Shown here: positions 6,338 through 11,789 of the stretch, in pieces
Position numbering within the stretch: position 1 is the first letter of the stretch
How the letters are laid out: each line of letters starts with the position of its first letter
Assembly: GCA_036495425.1 (NCBI GenBank)
Contig: DASXMW010000336.1
Coordinates: forward strand, 1 to 11,789
From: Bog-532 sp036495425
Lineage (GTDB): Bacteria; Actinomycetota; Actinomycetes; Streptosporangiales; Streptosporangiaceae
Reading direction: 5' to 3'
Length of the DNA stretch: 11,789 bases
Position numbers and translations under genes: made by a program
Notes under the pieces: generated by a model
Told to the model about the DNA's origin: nothing
Seen by the model: the letters and a program-made list of their open reading frames with translations, nothing else
The model's database searches: none

Positions 6338-6517
6338 ATGATCTGGCTGCTGCTGAACATCCCGCTGATGGTCCTGTTCGTCGCCCTGTGGGTGGCCATC
6401 CCGCTGTGGCTGGTGCGCAAGCACCCGGACACCAAGCCGACCCTGGCCGCGGCGCCCGGCGTCACCCGCCTGCCCGTGCGTGAGCAACAGGACGCCGGCT
6501 ACCGCCGCGTCGCCTGA
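6338..6517 (+). CDS. Small single-span membrane protein (59 aa), unknown function
   Basis: This short gene has a strong GAGGAG site six bases upstream. The product begins with one long hydrophobic stretch at residues 2-26 (MIWLLLNIPLMVLF, then VALWVAIPLWLV), stopped by RKH. A polar tail of about 33 residues follows, rich in Pro, Arg and Ala. By the positive-inside rule the tail is cytoplasmic. No family was recognised. Coding is supported by the ribosome site, the clean hydrophobic-to-basic boundary and third-position GC bias. The next gene (hpnB) starts 44 bases later. It may be a small partner of the flanking membrane enzymes, which is an inference from position. Confidence 0.7.
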   Translation: MIWLLLNIPLMVLFVALWVAIPLWLVRKHPDTKPTLAAAPGVTRLPVREQQDAGYRRVA

Positions 6518-6561
6518 CACCATGCGGGGTCCCTCGTCCCGGGTTGTGAGAGGCTGCCGGG

Positions 6562-7989
6562 ATGCTGGCGTTGAGCATCGCGTGCACGGTGGCCGCGGCC
6601 GGGTGGGCCTACCTGGTCCTCGGGCACGGCGGGTACTGGCGGACCGGCCAGCGGCTCCCCCCGTCCCGGGCCGAGCCGTCCCGGGCCGCCTGGCCGGACG
6701 TGGCAGCCGTCATCCCGGCCCGCAATGAGGCGGCGATGCTGCCCGTGGTGCTGCCGACGCTGCTCGGCCAGGACTATCCCGGCGCGCTGACCGTGATCGT
6801 GGTCGACGACTGCAGCACCGACGGAACCGCCGAGGTCGCGGCCGCTCTCGGGCCGGAACCGGGCCACCCGGGGCGGGCCCTCCGGGTGCTGGCCGGCGCG
6901 CCGCTGGCGCCCGGCTGGGCCGGCAAGGTGTGGGCCATGGCCCAGGGCCTGGCTCACGGCCTGGCTCACGGCCTGGCTGGGGCCGGCGAGGACGGCGGAG
7001 ACGGCGGGGACGCCGCGGCCGGCGAAGACGTAGCCGGGGGGTACGTGCTGTTCACCGACGCCGACATCGCCTGGCGTCAGGGCGCACTGCGGGACCTGGT
7101 CCGCGCGGCCGAGGCCGACGACCGGGACCTGGTCTCGCAGATGGCGCTGCTGCGCACCAAGACCGGGTGGGAGCGGGTGGTGGTCCCGGCGTTCGTGTAC
7201 TTCTTCGCCCAGCTGTACCCGTTCGGGCGGGTGAACTCGCCCCGGTCCCGCACCGCGGCGGCGGCCGGCGGCTGCATGCTGGTGCGCCGCGAGGCCCTGG
7301 AGCGATCCGGCGGGCTGGCCCCGATCCGCGGTGCCCGCATCGATGACGTGGCCCTCGGCCAGGTCATCAAGGGCCAGCGCGGACGCTGCTGGCTCGGGCT
7401 GTCGACCGAGGTGGTGAGCGTGCGGCCCTACCCGCGGCTCGCCGACCTGTGGCAGATGGTGGCCCGGTCCGCGTACATCCAGCTCCGGTACTCGCCGTGG
7501 CTGCTGGCCGGGACCGTGGCCGGGCTGGCCTTCATCTACCTGCTGCCGCCCGCCGGGGCCATCACCGGGCTCGCGGCGCTCGCGGCCAGCGCGGCCAGCG
7601 GGACCGGCGCCGTGAGCGCCGCGGCGGCCGGCGCGGCCGCCGCCGGCCTGGCCGGCTGGGCCCTGATGTCGCTGACCTACCTGCCCATGCTCCGGCTGTA
7701 CCGGCTCTCGCCGCTGCGGGCCCCCGGCCTGCCGCTGATCGCCCTGCTGTACACCGCGATGACCGTGGACTCCGCGCGCCGGCACTACGCCGGCCGGGGT
7801 GCGGAGTGGAAGGGCCGGACGGACCGCGCCCGGTTAGGCTGTCCTGCGTGGCAGATACAAACCTGTGGGCGGACGACCCGGAAACCGGCTGGCGCCGGTA
7901 CATCATCGCCGACGTCTTCACCGCCACCCCGCTCGAAGGCAACCCGCTCGCGGTGTTCCCGGACGGCCGCGGCCTGGGCACGGACCTGA
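6562..7989 (+). CDS. hpnB: HpnB-type hopene-associated glycosyltransferase, with 3' extension
   Basis: This is a family 2 glycosyltransferase of the HpnB type, found with hopanoid genes; its exact reaction is not settled. The frame encodes 475 residues. In order: an N-terminal membrane anchor (2-20), AVIPARNEA, VVDDCSTDG (81-89), GAPLAPGWAGKVWA, the metal-binding FTDADI (164-169), AAAAGGCMLVRREAL, IDDVALG, VRPYPRLADLWQMVARSAY, two or three C-terminal membrane segments (about 313-330, 335-375 and 388-402), and the family ending TVDSARRHYAGRGAEWKGR near 419. The remaining 56 residues are Ser/Thr/Arg/Pro-rich and overlap phzF in another frame, suggesting loss of the original stop. An acidic, Gly-rich repeat insertion sits at 128-159. 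The ATG has GAGAGG eight bases upstream, or a leaderless GAGGCT six bases upstream. No other hopanoid gene is in the window. Confidence 0.88.
   Translation: MLALSIACTVAAAGWAYLVLGHGGYWRTGQRLPPSRAEPSRAAWPDVAAVIPARNEAAMLPVVLPTLLGQDYPGALTVIVVDDCSTDGTAEVAAALGPEPGHPGRALRVLAGAPLAPGWAGKVWAMAQGLAHGLAHGLAGAGEDGGDGGDAAAGEDVAGGYVLFTDADIAWRQGALRDLVRAAEADDRDLVSQMALLRTKTGWERVVVPAFVYFFAQLYPFGRVNSPRSRTAAAAGGCMLVRREALERSGGLAPIRGARIDDVALGQVIKGQRGRCWLGLSTEVVSVRPYPRLADLWQMVARSAYIQLRYSPWLLAGTVAGLAFIYLLPPAGAITGLAALAASAASGTGAVSAAAAGAAAAGLAGWALMSLTYLPMLRLYRLSPLRAPGLPLIALLYTAMTVDSARRHYAGRGAEWKGRTDRARLGCPAWQIQTCGRTTRKPAGAGTSSPTSSPPPRSKATRSRCSRTAAAWART
6946..6978 (+). repeat. 12-base tandem repeat inside hpnB, 2.75 copies
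   Basis: The unit GGCCTGGCTCAC occurs at 6946-6957 and 6958-6969, then a partial third copy (GGCCTGGCT) at 6970-6978. It encodes repeats of GLAH in frame. It opens a Gly/Asp/Ala-rich insertion just before the FTDADI motif. Replication slippage is a likely origin. Confidence 0.8.
7835..7840 (+). promoter_or_regulatory. Leaderless -10 element (TAGGCT) of phzF
   Basis: TAGGCT ends seven bases before the GTG at 7848, the same hexamer and spacing as at 4276. It lies inside the extended hpnB frame, close to where the HpnB family normally ends. No ribosome site precedes the GTG. Confidence 0.6.
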
Positions 7990-8726
7990 TGCAAAGCATG
8001 GCCCGGGAGCTGAACCTGTCCGAGACGGTGTTCTTCCTGCCCGCCGAGGAGGGCACGGACGTCCGGGTGCGGATCTTCACCCCCGCGAACGAACTCACCT
8101 TCGCCGGGCATCCGGTACTCGGGTCGGCGTTCGTCCTGGGCGAGGCCCTGGACACGTCGGCGCTGACCCTGGAGACCGGGGCCGGCCCGATACCGGTGGA
8201 ACTGGAGCGCAGCCGCGGCCAGATCACCTTCGGCCGGATGCAGCAGCCCGTCCCGGTGCCCGAGCCGTACGAGGACACCGAGGCGCTGCTGGCCGCGCTC
8301 GGCGTGCCGGCCTCCGGGCTGCCGGTCGAGGCGTACCGCAACGGGCCCCGGCACGTCTACGTCGAGCTGGCCAGCGAGGCGGAGGTCGCCGCGCTGTGGC
8401 CGGACCAGCGCGCGCTCGGCCACCTCCCGGTCGCGGTGAGCACCTTCGCGGGCCAGGGCCCGGCCTGGAAGACCCGGATGTTCTCGCCGTTTCACGGGGT
8501 GCCGGAAGACCCGGCCACCGGCTCCGCGGCCGGGCCGCTGGCGGTGCACCTGGCCCGGCACGGACGGATCGGCTTCGGCGAGGAGATCGAGATCCGCCAG
8601 GGCGAGGAGATCGGCCGGCCGTCCCGGCTGTACGCGCGGGCCGAGGGTTCGGCGGACAAGGTGGAGCGGGTCCTGGTGGGCGGGTCGGCGGTCATCGTCG
8701 CCCGCGGCGAATACCGCCTCAGCTAG
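7848..8726 (+). CDS. PhzF-family isomerase/epimerase
   Basis: This 292-residue protein has the two-lobed PhzF/diaminopimelate-epimerase fold. Members isomerise small metabolites; PhzF itself acts in phenazine formation, but most relatives have unknown substrates. No phenazine genes are nearby. Family motifs are clear: 'YIIADVFTATPLEGNPLAVF' at the N-terminus, the acid residue Glu82 in 'PANELTFAGHPVLGSA', and 'EDPATGSAAGPLAVHLARHG' at about 220-239, which closes the active site in the second lobe. The GTG at 7848 was chosen because it precedes the conserved N-terminus by about 16 residues and follows a TAGGCT element. The frame is open further upstream, but only as an overlap with hpnB. The first 142 bases overlap the extended hpnB frame. 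Confidence 0.9.
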   Translation: MADTNLWADDPETGWRRYIIADVFTATPLEGNPLAVFPDGRGLGTDLMQSMARELNLSETVFFLPAEEGTDVRVRIFTPANELTFAGHPVLGSAFVLGEALDTSALTLETGAGPIPVELERSRGQITFGRMQQPVPVPEPYEDTEALLAALGVPASGLPVEAYRNGPRHVYVELASEAEVAALWPDQRALGHLPVAVSTFAGQGPAWKTRMFSPFHGVPEDPATGSAAGPLAVHLARHGRIGFGEEIEIRQGEEIGRPSRLYARAEGSADKVERVLVGGSAVIVARGEYRLS

Positions 8727-8775
8727 CACTCGCGCCCCCGCGTGAACCATGATGAGCGTTAACTACGGAACCAGT

Positions 8776-8781
8776 GGAAGG
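8776..8781 (+). promoter_or_regulatory. Ribosome binding site GGAAGG that fixes the start of the dehydrogenase gene
   Basis: GGAAGG lies seven bases before the GTG at 8789. An in-frame GTG at 8774 overlaps this site and would lack one of its own, so 8789 is the better start. Confidence 0.75.
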
Positions 8782-8788
8782 TGCTCCC

Positions 8789-9874
8789 GTGACGATCAGC
8801 GTTCAGGGCGTGGTGGCCCGCGGCAAGGGCGAGCCGGTGGAGCTCACGACGGTTCTCGTGCCGGAGCCCGGGCCGGGTGAGGCGCTGATCACCGTGCAGG
8901 CGTGCGGGGTGTGCCATACCGACCTGCACTACAAGGAGGGCGGCATCGGGGACGACTTCCCCTATCTGCTCGGGCACGAGGCGGCGGGCGTCGTGGACGC
9001 GGTCGGCCCGGACGTGACCGACGTGGCGCCCGGCGACTTCGTCATCCTCAACTGGCGTGCGGTCTGCGGCCGGTGCCGGGCCTGCAGCCGCGGCCGCCCG
9101 TGGTACTGCTTCAACACCTACAACGCGACCCAGAAGATGACCCTGGAAGACGGCACGGTGCTGTCCCCGGCCCTCGGCATCGGCGCGTTCGCGGAGAAGA
9201 CGCTGGTGGCCTCCGGCCAGTGCACCAAGGTCGACCCGGCCATCAGCCCCGCCACCGCGGGCCTGCTCGGCTGCGGGGTGATGGCGGGTATCGGCGCGGC
9301 GATCAACACGGGCGGCGTGACCCGCGGTGACACCGTGGCGGTGATCGGCTGCGGCGGCGTGGGCGACGGCGCGATCCTGGGCGCCCGGCTGGCCGGCGCG
9401 GGGACGATCGTCGCGGTCGACGTGGACGACCGCAAGCTGGAGTGGGCGCGCGACTTCGGCGCCACCGACGTGATCAACTCGCGGGACACCGACCCGGTGG
9501 CCCGGATCCGGGAACTGACCGGCGGAAACGGCGCGGACGTGGTGATCGAGGCGATCGGCCGGCCGCAGACCTACGAGCAGGCGTTCTACGCCCGCGACCT
9601 GGCCGGCACCGTGGTGCTGGTCGGCGTGCCGACCCCGGACATGCGGCTGGACCTGCCGCTGCTCGACGTGTTCGGCCGCGGCGGGGCGCTCAAGTCGTCC
9701 TGGTACGGCGACTGCCTGCCCAGCCGCGACTTCCCGATGCTGGTCGACCTGCACCTGCAGGGCCGCCTGCCGCTGGACAAGTTCGTGTCCGAGACCATCG
9801 GCCTGGACCAGGTCGAGGAGGCCTTCGCCAAGATGGGCCGGGGCGAGGTGCTGCGCAGCGTCGTCACCCTATGA
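8789..9874 (+). CDS. mscR: S-(hydroxymethyl)mycothiol dehydrogenase (mycothiol-dependent formaldehyde dehydrogenase)
   Basis: This 361-residue zinc-dependent medium-chain dehydrogenase oxidises the formaldehyde-mycothiol adduct with NAD+ and also fits S-nitrosomycothiol reduction. Catalytic zinc ligands are Cys42 (ACGVCHTD), His63-Glu64 (LGHEAAG) and Cys162 (LLGCGVMAG). The structural zinc loop has Cys93, 96, 99 and 107 (AVCGRCRACSRGRPWYC). The Rossmann motif GCGGVG is at 187-192. The segments 'FNTYNATQKMTLEDGT', 'AFYARDLAGTVVLVGVPTPD' and 'GALKSSWYGDCLPSRDFP' are characteristic of the actinobacterial MscR/AdhE2 group and separate it from ordinary alcohol dehydrogenases. The stop codon overlaps the next start (ATGA), so the sulfotransferase-like gene is translationally coupled. 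Mycobacterial relatives are often followed by a metallo-beta-lactamase-fold hydrolase; none is present here. Confidence 0.92.
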   Translation: MTISVQGVVARGKGEPVELTTVLVPEPGPGEALITVQACGVCHTDLHYKEGGIGDDFPYLLGHEAAGVVDAVGPDVTDVAPGDFVILNWRAVCGRCRACSRGRPWYCFNTYNATQKMTLEDGTVLSPALGIGAFAEKTLVASGQCTKVDPAISPATAGLLGCGVMAGIGAAINTGGVTRGDTVAVIGCGGVGDGAILGARLAGAGTIVAVDVDDRKLEWARDFGATDVINSRDTDPVARIRELTGGNGADVVIEAIGRPQTYEQAFYARDLAGTVVLVGVPTPDMRLDLPLLDVFGRGGALKSSWYGDCLPSRDFPMLVDLHLQGRLPLDKFVSETIGLDQVEEAFAKMGRGEVLRSVVTL

Positions 9875-10620
9875 GCAACGTCGTCCGCATCGCGATGTGG
9901 TCCGGTCCGCGTACGGTATCGACCGCACTGATGCGGGCCTGGGAGAACCGCCCGGACACCAAGGTGACCGACGAACCCCTCTACGCTTTTTATCTTTTCC
10001 GAACGGCCCTGCCTCACCCCGGCCGGGACACCGTGATCGCCAGCCAGCCCACCGACTGGCGGGTGGTGCTCGCCGAGCAGACCAGTGCCCCGCTGCCGGC
10101 CGGGGTGCGCATCAGCTACGCCAAGCACATGACGCACCACCTGCTGCCCGAGGTGGACCGCGCCGCGCTGGCCCCGCTGCGGCACGCCCACCTGATCCGG
10201 GACCCGCGTGAGCTGCTCGCCTCCTACGCCCGGGTGCGCACCGAGCCGGACCTGGACGACCTGGGCCTGCGGCAGCAGGCGGAGATCTTCGAGACGTTCG
10301 GCGGGCCGGTGGTCGACGCCCGCGACCTGCTCACCGACCCCGAGGGGATCCTGCGCGCCCTGTGCCGGGCGCTGGACGTGCCGTTCGACGCCGCGATGCT
10401 GTCCTGGCCGCCCGGCCCGCGGGACAGCGACGGCGTGTGGGCCCCGTACTGGTACGACAGCGTGCACGCCTCCACCGGCTTCGCCCCCTACCGGCCCCCG
10501 GCCGAGCCGCTGCCCGCCCGGCTCGAACCGCTCGCCGAACGCTGCCGGCCCTACTTCGAGCGGTTGTACCAGTACCGGATCCCCGCCGGGAGGCAGATAA
10601 AGGATGCTGCAGGTTTATGA
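9871..10620 (+). CDS. P-loop sulfotransferase-like protein
   Basis: This 249-residue protein starts with a sulfotransferase-type phosphate-binding loop (IAMWSGPRTVSTALMRAW, residues 7-24), then 'VTDEPLYAFYL'. It has a second nucleotide-binding signature, HLIRDPRELLASY (107-119), matching the 3'-phosphate motif of PAPS-dependent sulfotransferases. The C-terminus (FERLYQYRI) is family-like. Whether it transfers sulfate is unproven. Its start overlaps the stop of the dehydrogenase gene (ATGA), and its end overlaps the aminotransferase start by 17 bases, so the three products are probably made together. Similar P-loop domains are, to my knowledge, fused to class IV aminotransferase domains in plant 'branched-chain aminotransferase-like' proteins. 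An AT-rich run of rare codons encodes residues 38-44. Family is fairly sure; activity is unknown. Confidence 0.78.
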   Translation: MSNVVRIAMWSGPRTVSTALMRAWENRPDTKVTDEPLYAFYLFRTALPHPGRDTVIASQPTDWRVVLAEQTSAPLPAGVRISYAKHMTHHLLPEVDRAALAPLRHAHLIRDPRELLASYARVRTEPDLDDLGLRQQAEIFETFGGPVVDARDLLTDPEGILRALCRALDVPFDAAMLSWPPGPRDSDGVWAPYWYDSVHASTGFAPYRPPAEPLPARLEPLAERCRPYFERLYQYRIPAGRQIKDAAGL

Positions 10621-11503
10621 CGAACGCAACCGCGACCTCATCGTCAGCGTGGGCGGCAAGCTCAGCCACCGGGACCGGGCCGCGGTGAGCCCGTTCGATT
10701 CCGCCGTCCAGGGCGGCGACGCAGTCTGGGAGGGCCTGCGGCTCTACGCCGGGCGCGTCTTCCGGCTGGACGAGCACCTGGCCCGCCTGCGGGACTCGGC
10801 CAAGGCGCTCGCGTTCGACCAGATCCCCCCGGCCGAGGAGATCGCGGAGCAGGTCCGGCGGACGGTCGCCGCCAACGGCATGCGGGACGGCGTGCACATC
10901 AGGCTCACCCTGACCCGCGGGGTCAAGATCACCTCCGGCATGGATCCCCGGCTCAACCAGGCCGGGCCGACCCTGATCGTGCTCGCCGAGTACAAGGACC
11001 CGGTCTACGACGCCGCCGGCATCACGCTGGTCACCGCGAGCGTGCGCCGCCCGGCCCCGGACTGCCTGGACCCCAAGATCCACCACAACAACCTGCTGCC
11101 GTCCATCATGGCCAAGATCGAGGCTAACGTGGCCGGCGCCGACGACGCGGTCATGCTCGACCACCGCGGCTTCATCGCCGAGACCAACGCCACGCACATC
11201 TTCCTGGTCACCGCCGGGACGCTGGCCACCCCGACCACCGTGTCCTGCCCCGAGGGCATCACCCGGGCCGTGGTGCTGGAACTGGCCGCGGCGGCCGGGA
11301 TCGCCTGCCAGGCCGGCGACTACACGCTGCCGCAGCTCTACACCGCCGACGAGGCGTTCGTCACCGGCACCATGGGCGGCCTGGTCCCCGTCGTCACCGT
11401 CGACGGCCGCACGATCGGCGACGGCCAGCCCGGCCCGGTCACCAAGCAGCTGACCGCCCAGTTCGCCGCCCTGGTCGCCAGCACCGGCACCCCCGTCACA
11501 TAG
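10604..11503 (+). CDS. Class IV PLP-dependent aminotransferase (branched-chain/D-amino-acid type)
   Basis: This 299-residue protein is a fold-type IV aminotransferase, related to branched-chain aminotransferase, D-amino-acid aminotransferase and aminodeoxychorismate lyase. It shows 'GGDAVWEGLRLYAGRVFRLDEHLARL' at the N-terminus, the PLP-binding lysine Lys158 in 'DCLDPKIHHNNLLPSI', Glu193 in 'GFIAETNATHIFLV' for the pyridine nitrogen, 'CPEGITRAVVLELA' at the phosphate site, and 'ADEAFVTGTMGGLVPVVTVDGR'. The sequence does not decide between L-branched-chain and other substrates. The ATG at 10604 lies inside the end of the upstream gene. GGGAGG is ten bases before it and AAAGG directly adjoins it. 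As last gene of the operon it is followed by the hairpin at 11580-11609. Confidence 0.88.
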   Translation: MLQVYDERNRDLIVSVGGKLSHRDRAAVSPFDSAVQGGDAVWEGLRLYAGRVFRLDEHLARLRDSAKALAFDQIPPAEEIAEQVRRTVAANGMRDGVHIRLTLTRGVKITSGMDPRLNQAGPTLIVLAEYKDPVYDAAGITLVTASVRRPAPDCLDPKIHHNNLLPSIMAKIEANVAGADDAVMLDHRGFIAETNATHIFLVTAGTLATPTTVSCPEGITRAVVLELAAAAGIACQAGDYTLPQLYTADEAFVTGTMGGLVPVVTVDGRTIGDGQPGPVTKQLTAQFAALVASTGTPVT

Positions 11504-11735
11504 GCCCCGCCCTGCCCACAAGGAGCCCCCCGCCGCCCTTGTACCCCGCCGCGGCCCCTGCCGGTACAGCATGGATGCCGCACCCTGGTGGGAACACCCA
11601 TCAGGGTGCCACCGCCACGTCGTTCACTGCGCGGCCGGACGGCTCAGTTCGCAGCCTCTGCCGCTTCTTGCTCCCCATCCGCACCATCGGTTACCCGGCT
11701 CACGCAGCCGGCCGCGCTGCGCCCCTCGACGGACC
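11504..11735. other. Non-coding gap between convergent genes
   Basis: No supported gene was found in these 232 bases. The one open frame on the plus strand (11539-11739) has no ribosome site and no family likeness. The stretch holds the long hairpin at 11580-11609 and a weak 6-bp inverted repeat, ACAAGG/CCTTGT, around 11518-11542. Confidence 0.6.
11580..11609. terminator. Long hairpin, probable bidirectional terminator
   Basis: Bases 11580-11592 pair with 11597-11609 in a 13-bp stem containing one G-T wobble and an AACA loop. It lies 76 bases after the aminotransferase stop and 126 bases from the end of the convergent gene on the minus strand. There is no T-tract on either side. Position between two converging genes favours a shared terminator. 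Confidence 0.65.
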
Positions 11736-11789
11736 CTAGGCGCTGCCCTTGATCTGGCCGTCCTCGAGTTCCAGGACCGTGTCGGCCAT
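11736..11789 (-). CDS. C-terminal end of a probable ABC transporter ATP-binding protein (partial)
   Basis: Only 17 codons and a TAG stop are inside the window. The residues MADTVLELEDGQIKGSA match the usual tail of ABC ATPases, where 'A-D-R-V-L-x-L-x-D-G-x-I' follows the H-loop. The Met at the edge is therefore probably internal, and the gene continues beyond the window. The call relies on a short motif, so a different protein with a similar tail is possible. Confidence 0.5.
   Translation of the reverse strand: MADTVLELEDGQIKGSA

Noticed and set aside
6499..7785. Long minus-strand open frame opposite hpnB
   Set aside because: It has low-complexity composition and no motifs. The plus strand carries all HpnB family motifs in order.
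7848..8726. Phenazine biosynthesis cluster suggested by the PhzF protein
   Set aside because: No other phz gene is present. PhzF-like proteins are widespread outside phenazine pathways.
8774..8788. Earlier in-frame GTG for the mycothiol dehydrogenase gene
   Set aside because: It overlaps the GGAAGG ribosome site that serves the GTG at 8789 and would add five residues not expected in the family.
11539..11739. 66-residue plus-strand frame near the right end
   Set aside because: It has no ribosome site, starts within a TTG-led GC-rich stretch, contains the long hairpin, and has no recognisable features.

Overview
The window is GC-rich DNA with actinobacterial codon use, and several of its genes point to an actinomycete. 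There is a mycothiol-dependent formaldehyde dehydrogenase (mycothiol is made only by Actinobacteria), a hopanoid-associated glycosyltransferase, and several genes that appear to be transcribed without a leader. I cannot name the genus; Streptosporangiales or a related soil actinomycete would fit. No rRNA, tRNA, CRISPR array, insertion sequence or phage gene was seen. It looks like an ordinary chromosomal stretch of small operons with a few points worth attention.

Left end (1-1201). A partial minus-strand gene runs off the left edge. Its first 39 residues resemble the start of DUF222/13E12-type HNH proteins. A perfect LexA (SOS) box lies at 203-216, next to a plausible promoter for that gene. 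The plus-strand gene at 383-1201 encodes exonuclease III (Xth). Its stop codon overlaps the stop codon of the convergent gene to its right.

Minus-strand group (1198-2662). In transcription order these are a truncated amidohydrolase remnant, a small MmcQ/YjbR-type protein and a complete amidohydrolase of the same superfamily as the remnant.

Plus-strand pair (2725-4206). A small NfeD-like OB-fold protein is followed by a flotillin-like SPFH protein. A promoter with a TTAAC-N5-GTTAA palindrome lies in front, and a strong hairpin closes the unit.

Envelope genes (4276-8726). These are a polytopic GT-C-like membrane protein, a 59-residue single-span membrane protein behind nested inverted repeats, an HpnB-type glycosyltransferase and a PhzF-family isomerase. 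The hpnB frame runs past its family end and overlaps phzF by 142 bases. The GT-C gene and phzF share the same leaderless arrangement (TAGGCT, 7 bases, GTG). hpnB and xth have close variants of it.

Right end (8776-11789). Mycothiol-dependent formaldehyde dehydrogenase, a P-loop sulfotransferase-like protein and a class IV (branched-chain/D-amino-acid type) aminotransferase form one tightly overlapping operon. A long hairpin separates it from the last codons of a convergent gene that resembles an ABC transporter ATPase. The sulfotransferase/aminotransferase pair, coupled here to thiol-dependent formaldehyde detoxification, is the least explained combination in the window.
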